Of a stretch of 21,477 nucleotides of DNA, positions 7,951-15,108 are shown one piece after another. The stretch is from assembly GCA_934177555.1 (NCBI GenBank), contig CAKPPL010000010.1, forward strand, positions 1 through 21,477. The letters run 5' to 3'. The notes under the pieces were generated by a model. It had not been told where the DNA came from. It was given only the letters and a program-made list of their open reading frames with translations, and made no database searches. Numbering within the stretch: the first letter of the stretch is position 1; the number at the start of each line of letters is the position of its first letter. The position numbers and the translations under genes were made by a program. Origin of the DNA: an uncultured Clostridia bacterium (GTDB lineage Bacteria > Bacillota > Clostridia > TANB77 > CAG-508).

Positions 7951-8665
7951 TATATTATTCATTACAGTATATATTACTGTTTTTACTTTTGGCTTTGTAT
8001 CTTTATCAAATTTAAAATATTTTTTTAGTCTTTCTAGTTCACATTCACTATACATTACATCATTTGCTCTTATTATATTTGCTTTTATATTTTTAGCACT
8101 ATTATTATATCTTTTAGCTATTACTGGATAAACGTCTTTTTCTAAATTATCATTATATTGATTTGGATTTAAAATTATGTATTGTATACTGTCAACTAAG
8201 TATTTGGTTCCTTTATGTGATAAATCATATCCTAAAAAAACTAATTCTTTTATTATTTTGTTTTTTATATTATCATTTCTTTTTACTTCTTCTTTATATT
8301 CTATTAATTTATTTATTATTAGTACTATTTCTGGCATTTCTGTTGTTTTATTTATTGTTGTATATATTATATTATTTTTTTTTAACTTGCTTATATATGA
8401 GTTTTCACCTGATATTACTATACATGAATTATAATATTTTTCTTTATCATTTATTCTTTCTAGTACTTTTTCTCCGAGATATTATTGGTAATTTTAAATC
8501 TAATAATATTACATCTATATTATCTTTATTATTCAACATCTCTATCGTTTCTTGTCCATTTTGTGTTATTGCACATACTCTTATATTTTCATTTTTTTCA
8601 TTTATATAGTTCATTAAATTGGTTGCAAAAATAATATTGTCATCTGCTATTAAGACATTTACCAT
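7945..8665 (-). pseudogene. Spo0A-like response regulator, interrupted by a single-base frameshift
   Basis: The gene encodes a receiver domain fused to a Spo0A-type DNA-binding domain, split by one extra base. The ATG at 8665 (AAGGGA upstream) gives the start VNVLIADDN with acidic residues D8-D9 and phospho-acceptor D56 in DVILLDLKLPI. The frame then turns wrong at about 8474-8478 and stops at 8447. Reading one base later restores GEKVLERINDKEK, CIVISGEN and the switch lysine region, running on to the stop at 7945. The C-terminal part (ELVFLGYDLSHKGTKYL, DVYPVIAKRYNNSAKNIK, IIRANDVM) fits the helical fold of Spo0A_C but is divergent, so this is a paralogue rather than the master regulator. 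It has its own promoter at 8712-8740. Inactivation, sequencing error and recoding are all possible; the first two are more likely. Confidence 0.8.
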
Positions 8666-8711
8666 CTTTATTTTCCCTTCTATACTGCATTTGTATTTCC
8701 AATACTTAATA

Positions 8712-8740
8712 ATTATACTATGTTATAAAAACTTTTTCAA
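8712..8740 (-). promoter_or_regulatory. Promoter of the Spo0A-like gene
   Basis: On the minus strand, TTGAAA (8740-8735) and a consensus TATAAT (8717-8712) are separated by 17 bp. It lies in the 79-bp gap after B2, so the regulator can be expressed independently of the A2-B2 genes. No decamer repeat is present here. Confidence 0.75.
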
Positions 8741-8744
8741 TAAT

Positions 8745-9767
8745 TTATTTAATTAGTTCTATTTTCTTTATGCTATCTCTATATGATACTTCTAAATACA
8801 TCTTTTCTGTTAGCATATTTTTATTTAAATTGTAATAATTATTAAATTCTTTATCACCGATTTTTTTACTATATACACTATTATATGTTTTTCCATTTTC
8901 ATCAATTATTCTGAATTTTATATTATCTTTTTCAGTTGTATAATTTATTATTGCCCTTGTGTCTGTTATTTCTATTTTGTTCATTGTAACATCTTCTATT
9001 TCTTCTGATAATTTATATTCTTCATTTGTTCTGTTTATAAATTTTTCTGGAACATCTAATTCAAAGTTCCATTCTACATTATCATATAGTGTTACATATT
9101 GATTGAATTTGTTGAATCCACCTATGTCTTTTATGTTTACATATAATTTTGATGATCTTGGAAAAGGTGTCTCTCCTGATAATATAAAAAGTTGGGAAGT
9201 ATTTTCGTTCTCTGTTTGATGAATAGTATTATACATTATTTGATTTAATGTATAATTTGTTGAGTTAACATTATATTTTTTCAATATATCAGATTGATAT
9301 TTCATATTATCATTAAGAAAATATTCACATATGCCTTCTTTATTTTCATTGTATATAACAATATTTGACTTTAATCCATTTACTTTTATTGGATTATTTT
9401 TATAAAAATAACTTATTAGCAAATAAATATCTGTATCTGAAATAATGAATTTTTCTATTTTACAACCTATATCATTTGAATATATCGTTTGTACTTCTCT
9501 AGAACTTATATATCCATTTTCTACACTATTTCTTAAACTATCATCTTTTCCCAAAAAACTATATGAAATTTCTTTTAATTCAATTTCTTTAAATATATTA
9601 GAATTTATTTTTCTACCATTTATATAGTAAAATATTATAGTTGATATTGCCCAAATAATACCTATTATAATTGCACATGGTAATATTTTTCTTTTTAAAA
9701 ATATTATTTTATATCTATTACTTCCTCTCACTAATGGATACATTTTCTTATTTATTTTCTCTTTCAT
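8745..9767 (-). CDS. Membrane-anchored extracytoplasmic protein (copy B2)
   Basis: The 340-residue paralogue of B1. It has a longer, very basic cytoplasmic N-terminus (about 30 residues, KINKKMYPLVRGSNRYK) and one transmembrane helix near residues 31-48. Its extracellular beta-rich domain shares the ordered blocks NSVENGYIS, SNDIGCKI..FIISDTD, SKLYVNIKDIGG and WNFELDVPEKFINRTN with B1. The cysteine in [DE]IGCK is conserved in both copies, as is a second cysteine about 65-70 residues later. Function is unknown; a weak resemblance to DUF4179/DUF5643-type proteins is noted without proof. GGGGAGA lies just before the ATG. It sits between A2 and the Spo0A-like gene on the same strand and has a possible promoter overlapping the hairpin after A2. 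Confidence 0.85.
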   Translation of the reverse strand: MKEKINKKMYPLVRGSNRYKIIFLKRKILPCAIIIGIIWAISTIIFYYINGRKINSNIFKEIELKEISYSFLGKDDSLRNSVENGYISSREVQTIYSNDIGCKIEKFIISDTDIYLLISYFYKNNPIKVNGLKSNIVIYNENKEGICEYFLNDNMKYQSDILKKYNVNSTNYTLNQIMYNTIHQTENENTSQLFILSGETPFPRSSKLYVNIKDIGGFNKFNQYVTLYDNVEWNFELDVPEKFINRTNEEYKLSEEIEDVTMNKIEITDTRAIINYTTEKDNIKFRIIDENGKTYNSVYSKKIGDKEFNNYYNLNKNMLTEKMYLEVSYRDSIKKIELIK

Positions 9768-9783
9768 AATTATCTCCCCATAG

Positions 9784-9812
9784 ATTATAATATATTTTTA
9801 AAGGTTATGCAA
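9784..9812 (-). promoter_or_regulatory. Possible B2 promoter overlapping the A2 hairpin
   Basis: On the minus strand, TTGCAT (9812-9807) lies inside the 3' arm of the hairpin and is followed after 17 bp by TATAAT (9789-9784). A start near 9777 would leave a leader of only about 10 nt and cut into the GGGGAGA site, so the match may be accidental. Confidence 0.4.
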
Positions 9813-9831
9813 ATTTCCTTGCATAACCTTT
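9800..9831 (-). terminator. Hairpin terminator/attenuator between A2 and B2
   Basis: A perfect 13-bp inverted repeat, AAAGGTTATGCAA (9800-9812) and TTGCATAACCTTT (9819-9831), has a 6-nt loop. It lies about 40 nt past the A2 stop and resembles in stem length and placement the hairpin after A1. Confidence 0.7.
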
Positions 9832-9873
9832 TATAAAAATATGATATTAATAGTTAATCAGTTACAAATTTGA

Positions 9874-10344
9874 TTACTGCTGTGTATAACTTATTGTAAA
9901 TGCTGTGTAGAAACTTGTTGCAGAATCTGAATAAAACTTAATAAAATATGTTCCTGCAGAGCAATTTTTTCTTAATGAGTATGTACGAGCTGTTGCATCA
10001 CCAGGTACACTTACTGTACTACTACTCACTATATATCCTTTCGATGTGAGCATCTGAACTTTGCAATCAGCAGTACTAGCTATAGTAATATATACCGTCG
10101 TTTTCGAAGATGGTACATAAAATGAAACAGGTGTATCTCCTGCAGCCACATACCCGTCAAATTCTGCCAAGTTAGCAATTCTCGCTACTGATGCAGTCTC
10201 AACATTTTCTTTCAGAACTGATGTATCAAGTTCTGCTTCAGCAACTACAGCCTCTTTCCGGGCCTCTGGTTCTTTGGCATATGAAGTTACATTCACTCCA
10301 AATACCATTGCCATTACTAACATTAATGATATTACTTTTTTCAT
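9874..10344 (-). CDS. Small secreted beta-rich protein (copy A2)
   Basis: The 156-residue paralogue of A1. It starts with the signal peptide MKKVISLMLVMAMVFGVNVTSYA, cleaved probably at SYA-KE. A charged, Ala/Glu-rich linker (about 25-58) follows that A1 has only in short form, then the conserved beta domain. Shared blocks with A1 are STADCKVQ, VPGD and KNC.AGTY..KF, including both cysteines. The PPC-like reading of the AGTYFIKF strand is tentative. GGAGG stands 6-7 nt before the ATG. Codons are richer in G and C than those of B2, as for A1 against B1. The 5' region contains phased decamer repeats like those of A1. It heads the minus-strand group A2-B2-Spo0A-like gene. No enzyme motif is visible; a structural, adhesive or signalling role is possible. 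Confidence 0.85.
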   Translation of the reverse strand: MKKVISLMLVMAMVFGVNVTSYAKEPEARKEAVVAEAELDTSVLKENVETASVARIANLAEFDGYVAAGDTPVSFYVPSSKTTVYITIASTADCKVQMLTSKGYIVSSSTVSVPGDATARTYSLRKNCSAGTYFIKFYSDSATSFYTAFTISYTQQ

Positions 10345-10395
10345 ATCTTCCCTCCTGTTGTTGTCATTAATATCATATTTTTACTTTATTGTATC

Positions 10396-10424
10396 AATAT
10401 CTTATTGCATTGCAAATAGATATT
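10396..10424 (-). promoter_or_regulatory. Dyad in the A2 leader
   Basis: AATATCT and AGATATT (7 bp) flank a TTGCAATGCAA palindrome between the A2 promoter and its start codon. The A1 leader has a related short palindrome, TATTGCAATA, at 6373-6382. Either an operator or a leader hairpin is possible. Confidence 0.4.
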
Positions 10425-10445
10425 AGTACAACCTATAATTATAAT

Positions 10446-10473
10446 ATTGTATAGTAGAGATATTTTAGCACAG
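10446..10473 (-). promoter_or_regulatory. Probable A2 promoter
   Basis: On the minus strand, TACAAT (10451-10446) is preceded by CTGTGC (10473-10468) with a 16-bp spacer. The -35 is poor and resembles the TTGTGC found at the A1 promoter. The decamer array ends at this -35 in both cases. A TATAAT a little further down is an alternative -10 without a -35. Confidence 0.4.
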
Positions 10474-10510
10474 TTTTTACATTTTTTTACAAAAAGTCTT
10501 AAAAAGTTAC
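10471..10510 (-). repeat. Phased decamer repeats upstream of A2
   Basis: Four consecutive ten-base units on the plus strand read CAGTTTTTAC, ATTTTTTTAC, AAAAAGTCTT and AAAAAGTTAC. The last two match the AAAAAGTCAC unit upstream of A1 in 8 and 9 of 10 positions. The array stands in the same place relative to the promoter as in A1 but is more degenerate. Confidence 0.5.
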
Positions 10511-10572
10511 ATTTTTCTGCTTCTTTAGTATATTTGTTTATACTATTTTAGTTCTGCTTTTATTAGTATTTT

Positions 10573-10601
10573 TTGACTATTATTATAAATTATGTTATAA
10601 T
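10573..10601 (+). promoter_or_regulatory. Strong promoter of the 10667 gene
   Basis: TTGACT (10573-10578), a 17-bp spacer and TATAAT (10596-10601) with an extended-10 TG at 10593-10594. This is among the closest matches to consensus in the window. Transcription should start near 10608, giving a leader of about 60 nt. Confidence 0.8.
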
Positions 10602-10629
10602 AATTATATGCACATTATCGTGTAAATAC

Positions 10630-10666
10630 AAAATCCTAGTCAATAACTGGGAGAAAAGAGGATTTT
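10630..10666 (+). promoter_or_regulatory. Leader hairpin covering the ribosome binding site of the 10667 gene
   Basis: AAAATCCT (10630-10637) pairs perfectly with AGGATTTT (10659-10666), which holds the AGG of the ribosome binding site and abuts the ATG. Inside, CCTAGT (10635-10640) can instead pair with ACTGGG (10646-10651) with one G-U pair, which would free the binding site. The two foldings exclude each other. Confidence 0.45.
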
Positions 10667-11050
10667 ATGGAACAGACTATTGACACTACCAACATGAACA
10701 TCGAAAAATTGGCAAAAGAGCTAATTGTGCCTCACAAAGCATACAGCCAGCCATCATTTGACTCAATGGTTGCAATATCTGTAAGGTATCTTTTTCCTAA
10801 TCAGCCGGTTTCAAACCGGTTCAAGGCAGAGTTGAAAAAATACATTCAATCTAACTTTGAAAAGTTAAATTGCTGTGTTTTATTCACAGTCAAAAACTCT
10901 TCTATAAATCAGAGCTTTAAAGAGCTGATGAGAAGATTTCCAGAGCTTGACTGTGGTTTAAGAGAGATCATTATACACGAAAATGGTTCTATATCTTTTA
11001 AACCTAATTGCCATACCAATCGGCAGGACAAGGTACTGAGCGTGTTGTAA
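10667..11050 (+). CDS. Protein of unknown function, 127 residues
   Basis: I do not recognise this gene. The product is soluble, with no signal peptide or membrane segment. It looks mixed alpha/beta: a helical N-terminal half (KLAKELI, FKAELKKYIQSNFEKL), a short strand CCVLFTVK, another helix with FKELMRRFPEL, and strands around REIIIHENGSISFK. Evidence that it is real: a near-consensus promoter, a GAGG site close to the ATG, a terminator right after the stop, and codon use that differs from shadow frames. Its G+C content is visibly higher than the flanking genes, with CGG, CCG and GTG codons that are rare elsewhere here, so a recent arrival is possible. It stands alone between divergent A2 and convergent topB. 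Confidence 0.75.
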   Translation: MEQTIDTTNMNIEKLAKELIVPHKAYSQPSFDSMVAISVRYLFPNQPVSNRFKAELKKYIQSNFEKLNCCVLFTVKNSSINQSFKELMRRFPELDCGLREIIIHENGSISFKPNCHTNRQDKVLSVL

Positions 11051-11055
11051 AATCC

Positions 11056-11090
11056 ACCCATCGCATATAATTTGTGCGATGGGTTTCTTA
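11056..11090. terminator. Terminator between the 10667 gene and topB
   Basis: ACCCATCGCA (11056-11065) and TGCGATGGGT (11075-11084) form a 10-bp GC-rich stem with a 9-nt loop, followed on the plus strand by TTCTTA. It begins 5 nt after the stop at 11050 and can serve both convergent genes. Confidence 0.85.
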
Positions 11091-13037
11091 CATTTTTACA
11101 ACCAATTTATTAAATTTTGAATTAATATATTTTTCTAATTTAGACATAAATTCTTCTGATTCAATCTCTTTTTTAGCAACCATATCTAGTCCTTTTTCCC
11201 AACTTGCAGTAAGTTTAGGATTAAGCATATCTGGCATTGAATAATTAACAACATCATATATAACCTCACCTTTATGTGTTGGAGTTATAATTTGAGTCTT
11301 TGAATTAATTTCTATATAGTGAATTTTTTCTAACTTTTTTATTATTTCTGCTCTAGTTGCAGAAGTTCCTATACCTGCACCTTTTATTTGTTCTCTTAAT
11401 TCTTCATCTTCTATTAATTTTCCGGCATTTTCCATTGCTAAAATCATTGAACCTGAATTATATCTTGAAGGTGGAGAAGTTTCTGCATCTTTTATTTCAA
11501 AATTCTTCACATTTATTTCTTGTCCCTTTTTTAAAGTTTTAAATATTTCCATATTACTATCAATATCTTCTTTACTTTCCACAGTCTGTTCCTTTTCTGT
11601 GGATTCTTTTGCAGAATTTTTAGGTTTTAATACTTCTAAATATCCTTTATTTATACATACTTTTCCACTACAGTTAAATGTTTCATTTTCTATATTAACT
11701 ACCATTGAAACCTTATTATATTCTGCTGGTGGATAAAATATTGCAATAAATCTTTTTACAATTACATTATATACTTTTTTGTGTAAATCAGGTAATTTTT
11801 CAAAATTTTCATATCCCTGTCCTGTTGGTGTAATTGCATAGTGATCTGTTATTTTACTATCATTTACATATTTAGTTTTTAATAAGTTTGTAGAATAATT
11901 TTCATCTATCATTTTCTTTAATAGTTTTTGTGTTTCTTCATCATTATATCCTTTAGCTATACCATTAAGATTTTTAGATATCTCCTTTGCAACAGCACTA
12001 GACAAAACTCTCGCATCTGTTCTTGGATATGTAACTAATTTTTTTTCATATAAATTTTGTATAATTTCCAAAGTTTCATCTGGTTTTATTTTAAATCTTT
12101 TTGTACATTCATTTTGAATTTCAGCTAGATTAAATAATAATGGTGCATTTTCTTTTTGTTTTGATTTTTTTAATTCTGTTATAATTGCTTGTTTTCCTTC
12201 TAAACTTTTTATAAATTCTTTTGCATCATTTTCTTTTCTAAACCCACTTTCATTATATAGTTTATGAGATTCATACATTGTTGACTTTTCATTAACTTTC
12301 CACTCTGCTTTTATTGTTCCTGTATCATTTCCAAATTCACATATTATTTTGTAATATTTTGTTTTGACAAAATTTCTAATTTCTCTTTCTCTTGATACTA
12401 CCATACCAAGAACACATGTCATAACTCTTCCAACTGAAATTGAAGCTTTTTCTTCTTTAATTTCGGTTGCTACTTTTCTCCCATATATTATTGATAATAA
12501 TCTAGAGAAATTTATTCCTATTAAATAATCTTCTTTTGCTCTTAAATATGCTGAATCTGATAGACTATCATATTCTCCTAAATCTTTTGCTTCTTTTATT
12601 CCTCTTCTTATTTCTTCTTCTGTTTGAGAATCTATCCATACTCTTTTCATCTTTGCTTTCGGATTTGGTTTTGCCATCATAAATACAAGTCTTTGTATAT
12701 ATTCTCCCTCTCTTCCAGAGTCCCCTGCATTGTATATTTCTTCTACATCTTCTCTTTGTAATAATGTTTTTACTATTTCATATTGTTTTTGCACTGCAGG
12801 TATTATCTCATATTTCCATTCATGTGGTATAAATGGTAGTGTATCTAATCTCCAAAATTTTAATTTTTCATCATAAACTTCCGGATAGCTCATTGTTACT
12901 AAATGACCTACACACCATGTTATTATCCAATCTTCTGATTCTATATATCCATTTTTTCTATTTGTACTTATTTTTAAAACTTTTGCAAATTCCATTGCAA
13001 CAGATGGTTTTTCTGTTATTATTAATTTTTTGCCCAT
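11088..13037 (-). CDS. topB: DNA topoisomerase III (type IA)
   Basis: Decatenates replicating or recombining DNA. The 649-residue protein opens with the TOPRIM start KKLIITEKPSVAMEFAKVL and carries NAGDSGREGEYIQRL around residues 103-117. The second acidic residue of the DxD motif is replaced by glycine, as in the DAGREGE form common in Firmicutes topoisomerase III. The catalytic tyrosine is in LVTYPRTDARVL near residue 340. GIGTSATRAEIIKKLEK and THKGEVIYDVV mark the rest of the core. No C-terminal zinc ribbons are present. A Lys/Glu-rich insertion near 475-500 (STEKEQTVESKEDI) looks disordered. The start ATG follows AAAAGGG and lies 3 nt after the stop of the second HD gene, so it is the last gene of a four-gene unit. 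Confidence 0.95.
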   Translation of the reverse strand: MGKKLIITEKPSVAMEFAKVLKISTNRKNGYIESEDWIITWCVGHLVTMSYPEVYDEKLKFWRLDTLPFIPHEWKYEIIPAVQKQYEIVKTLLQREDVEEIYNAGDSGREGEYIQRLVFMMAKPNPKAKMKRVWIDSQTEEEIRRGIKEAKDLGEYDSLSDSAYLRAKEDYLIGINFSRLLSIIYGRKVATEIKEEKASISVGRVMTCVLGMVVSREREIRNFVKTKYYKIICEFGNDTGTIKAEWKVNEKSTMYESHKLYNESGFRKENDAKEFIKSLEGKQAIITELKKSKQKENAPLLFNLAEIQNECTKRFKIKPDETLEIIQNLYEKKLVTYPRTDARVLSSAVAKEISKNLNGIAKGYNDEETQKLLKKMIDENYSTNLLKTKYVNDSKITDHYAITPTGQGYENFEKLPDLHKKVYNVIVKRFIAIFYPPAEYNKVSMVVNIENETFNCSGKVCINKGYLEVLKPKNSAKESTEKEQTVESKEDIDSNMEIFKTLKKGQEINVKNFEIKDAETSPPSRYNSGSMILAMENAGKLIEDEELREQIKGAGIGTSATRAEIIKKLEKIHYIEINSKTQIITPTHKGEVIYDVVNYSMPDMLNPKLTASWEKGLDMVAKKEIESEEFMSKLEKYINSKFNKLVVKM

Positions 13038-13040
13038 TTT

Positions 13041-13802
13041 TTACCCTTTTTCTTCTAAATACTCTTTTGCTAACTTGTATATTTCATTATATCTATTCAT
13101 TGTTTGAATATCATTAAATTTGAATCTTTTATATAATTGATCTACATAGTTTCTTTCTTTAATTATTTTTAATGTTTGACTAAAATTAAAATCATATACA
13201 TATGCAAAATGACTTACTAATATATCTGCAGATGTTTTTCTTTCTTTATAATTTATTCTTTTATCTTCTTTAAATTCTCTAAAAATTTCATCTGAAATTT
13301 TATCATTTGACAAATCACTACTTTCCCATATAGCTTTTTTATCTCCTATAACAAGCCTGTAAAATATATCTGTTTTATCTGCATCTCTTATTATTTTTGC
13401 ATGCAATTCTTCTCTTTCTGTTAATCCTTTTTCTATGTCTGCTCTATTATGATTTAATATTGCTAGTTTTATTATTTTATCATATTTATCTTCTTCAATA
13501 AATTCTCTAATTAAACCATCTTCAAATAATACTTTTACTCCATATTCTCCATGGTTTATACTATCTTTATCTACAAATGTGTGATATTGTTTTATTTGTT
13601 CAAATCTTCCTATATCATGTAATAAACCTATTAATTTAGCAAGTTCAATATCTTCTTTGCTTAATTTTAAGTCTTCTGCCAATTTTTTGGCTATTCTTGA
13701 TACCTCTTGAATATGTACAATTTTTATTTTTACTTTTTCATCTTCTGGATTATAATTTTTTACATAGTTTTTAAATGCTTCTTGAGCTTTTATAATGTCC
13801 AT
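13041..13802 (-). CDS. HD-domain phosphohydrolase (second of a tandem pair)
   Basis: A 253-residue metal-dependent phosphohydrolase-type protein; the substrate is unknown. The HD signature is complete: His30 in KIVHIQEV, His62-Asp63 in LLHDIGRFEQ, His84 in NHGEYG, His118 in LNHNRAD and the late Asp in RDADKTD (139-145). These residues bind one or two metals in the superfamily, which includes nucleotidases, (p)ppGpp hydrolases and nucleic-acid phosphodiesterases. It is a paralogue of the preceding gene along its whole length. The ATG at 13802 follows AGGGGG and overlaps the end of the upstream HD gene by 13 nt, which indicates translational coupling. topB follows after 3 nt. Confidence 0.88.
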   Translation of the reverse strand: MDIIKAQEAFKNYVKNYNPEDEKVKIKIVHIQEVSRIAKKLAEDLKLSKEDIELAKLIGLLHDIGRFEQIKQYHTFVDKDSINHGEYGVKVLFEDGLIREFIEEDKYDKIIKLAILNHNRADIEKGLTEREELHAKIIRDADKTDIFYRLVIGDKKAIWESSDLSNDKISDEIFREFKEDKRINYKERKTSADILVSHFAYVYDFNFSQTLKIIKERNYVDQLYKRFKFNDIQTMNRYNEIYKLAKEYLEEKG

Positions 13803-14536
13803 ATTTTCCCCCTAATATAATTATTTGCTTTTGATTTTATTTGCTCTATTTGATTTTTAGTGTTTTCGTCTTTAAAATTATATCTTTTAAATATATCATT
13901 TATATAATTTTCTTTTTCAATTATTTCAAAACTTGGATTGTAATTTATATCATATAAAAATGATATTATTGTTATTATATCATCTATTGGTGTTTCATTT
14001 TCTATTCTTTTTATTGATATTTCTTTATTAAACTCATCTATAATCTCTTGTGATATTTTTGATTCATTTACTTTTTCTTCTTGATTTTTCCAATAAATTT
14101 CTACTGATTCATATAATATGTCTATTTTATCTGCATCTCTTATTATTTTTGCATGTAACTTTTCTTTTTCTGTTAAATTTTCTTCTATTTTATATTTGTT
14201 ATGATTTTTTACTGCTTTTTTTATAATTTCATCATATTGATCAGTATCTATATAATTTCTTATTGTATTATTCAATATTTCTACACCTAAGTCTCCATGG
14301 TCTACATCTTTTTTGTTTGTATATTGTTCAAACCTTCCTATGTCATGTAATAAACCTATTAAAGTTGCTAATTCTATGTCTTGCTTATCTAACTTCAATT
14401 TTTCTGCTATTTTTTTTGACATTTGCATTACTCTTAATGAATGTCCTTGTTTTCTTTTTATTCCATCATTTTTTAAGTCAAATTGTTCTGTGTATTTTAT
14501 AAATTCTTTTGTTGCTTTTTCTATATCTATTTCCAC
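13790..14536 (-). CDS. HD-domain phosphohydrolase (first of a tandem pair), GTG start
   Basis: Paralogue of the next gene, 248 residues from the GTG at 14536. That start is preferred over the ATG at 14560 because AGGAG lies 7 nt before the GTG, nothing suitable precedes the ATG, and MEIDIEKATKEF then lines up with the start MDIIKAQEAF of the paralogue. From the GTG, the HD residues are His32 (KQGHSLRV), His64-Asp65 (LLHDIGRFEQ), His80 (DHGDLG), His112 (KNHNKYK) and RDADKID at 133-139. Substrate is unknown. It begins 13 nt after the stop of the membrane-anchored protein gene and overlaps the next gene by 13 nt. An HD pair beside topB could point to nucleic-acid or nucleotide metabolism, but this is inference from position. 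Confidence 0.85.
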   Translation of the reverse strand: MEIDIEKATKEFIKYTEQFDLKNDGIKRKQGHSLRVMQMSKKIAEKLKLDKQDIELATLIGLLHDIGRFEQYTNKKDVDHGDLGVEILNNTIRNYIDTDQYDEIIKKAVKNHNKYKIEENLTEKEKLHAKIIRDADKIDILYESVEIYWKNQEEKVNESKISQEIIDEFNKEISIKRIENETPIDDIITIISFLYDINYNPSFEIIEKENYINDIFKRYNFKDENTKNQIEQIKSKANNYIRGKIWTL

Positions 14537-14549
14537 TTCTGTTCTCCTA

Positions 14550-14990
14550 TTATTTTTCATATTTTAAATATTCTATATCTTCTCCAAATGTTTGTGAATT
14601 CTCTTTTTGTTTTGCTATAATTTCTTCTGGATTATCTTCATTGTAATATATATCTTCTATTTCTGTTGCTACTTTTCTACATTTTTCTGTTGCTTTATTA
14701 TAATAATAAATTGTATTATCTTTTAAAATTATTACATTATTTGAAGCTCCTGCCCATCCTGTTGCTTCTAATGTTTTGTCTGCTTTTTCTAATAATTCTT
14801 TACTTGTAATTTCTTCTTGTTCTTTATTATCTTCTTTTATTACTGTATTTGTTGTATTATTTGTATTATTGGTATTGGTTATTTGATTTGGTTGTAAATC
14901 AATGTTTTCATCTTTTTTTAAGAATTCTATTCCTATCATTACAATTATAAATATTACTATTATTATAATTAAATATTTAACTTTTTTCAT
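14550..14990 (-). CDS. Membrane-anchored protein of unknown function
   Basis: A 146-residue product with an N-terminal transmembrane helix (about residues 5-24, YLIIIIVIFIIVMIGIEFL). An Asn/Thr-rich linker follows (NTNNTNNTTNTV, about 40-51), then a small outside domain (ELLEKADKTLEATGWAGASNNVIILKD..IYYYNKATEKC). The domain is not one I can name; the alternating hydrophobic IYYYN stretch suggests a small beta sheet. The first helix could also act as an uncleaved signal anchor. AAAGGA precedes the ATG, and a promoter with consensus -35 lies at 15015-15043, making this the first gene of the unit that continues through the two HD genes to topB. Confidence 0.8.
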   Translation of the reverse strand: MKKVKYLIIIIVIFIIVMIGIEFLKKDENIDLQPNQITNTNNTNNTTNTVIKEDNKEQEEITSKELLEKADKTLEATGWAGASNNVIILKDNTIYYYNKATEKCRKVATEIEDIYYNEDNPEEIIAKQKENSQTFGEDIEYLKYEK

Positions 14991-15014
14991 CTTGCATCAT
15001 TCCTTTCTTTTATT

Positions 15015-15043
15015 ATTCTATATTTTTAGTTACTACTTGTCAA
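15015..15043 (-). promoter_or_regulatory. Promoter of the operon ending in topB
   Basis: On the minus strand, consensus TTGACA (15043-15038), a 17-bp spacer and TAGAAT (15020-15015). It stands back to back with the glycosylase promoter; the two -35 boxes are about 20 bp apart. Confidence 0.8.
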
Positions 15044-15062
15044 TAAATTTTGTGTTTATCTA

Positions 15063-15091
15063 TTGCAAAAAAATTTTTTTGTATTTATAAT
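15063..15091 (+). promoter_or_regulatory. Promoter of the DNA glycosylase gene
   Basis: TTGCAA (15063-15068), a 17-bp A7T7-rich spacer and consensus TATAAT (15086-15091). The start codon at 15109 lies only 17 nt past the -10, so the leader is about 10 nt and must carry the AGGTGAT site. Confidence 0.7.
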
Positions 15092-15108
15092 AATATTTAG
15101 GTGATAAT

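Noticed and set aside
8447..8480. Programmed +1 frameshift in the Spo0A-like gene
   Set aside because: No stop-codon-plus-internal Shine-Dalgarno arrangement and no slippery pairing are visible; an inserted base explains it more simply.
14537..14560. ATG start at 14560 for the first HD gene
   Set aside because: No ribosome binding site precedes it, while AGGAG is correctly spaced for the GTG at 14536 and the paralogue aligns with that start.
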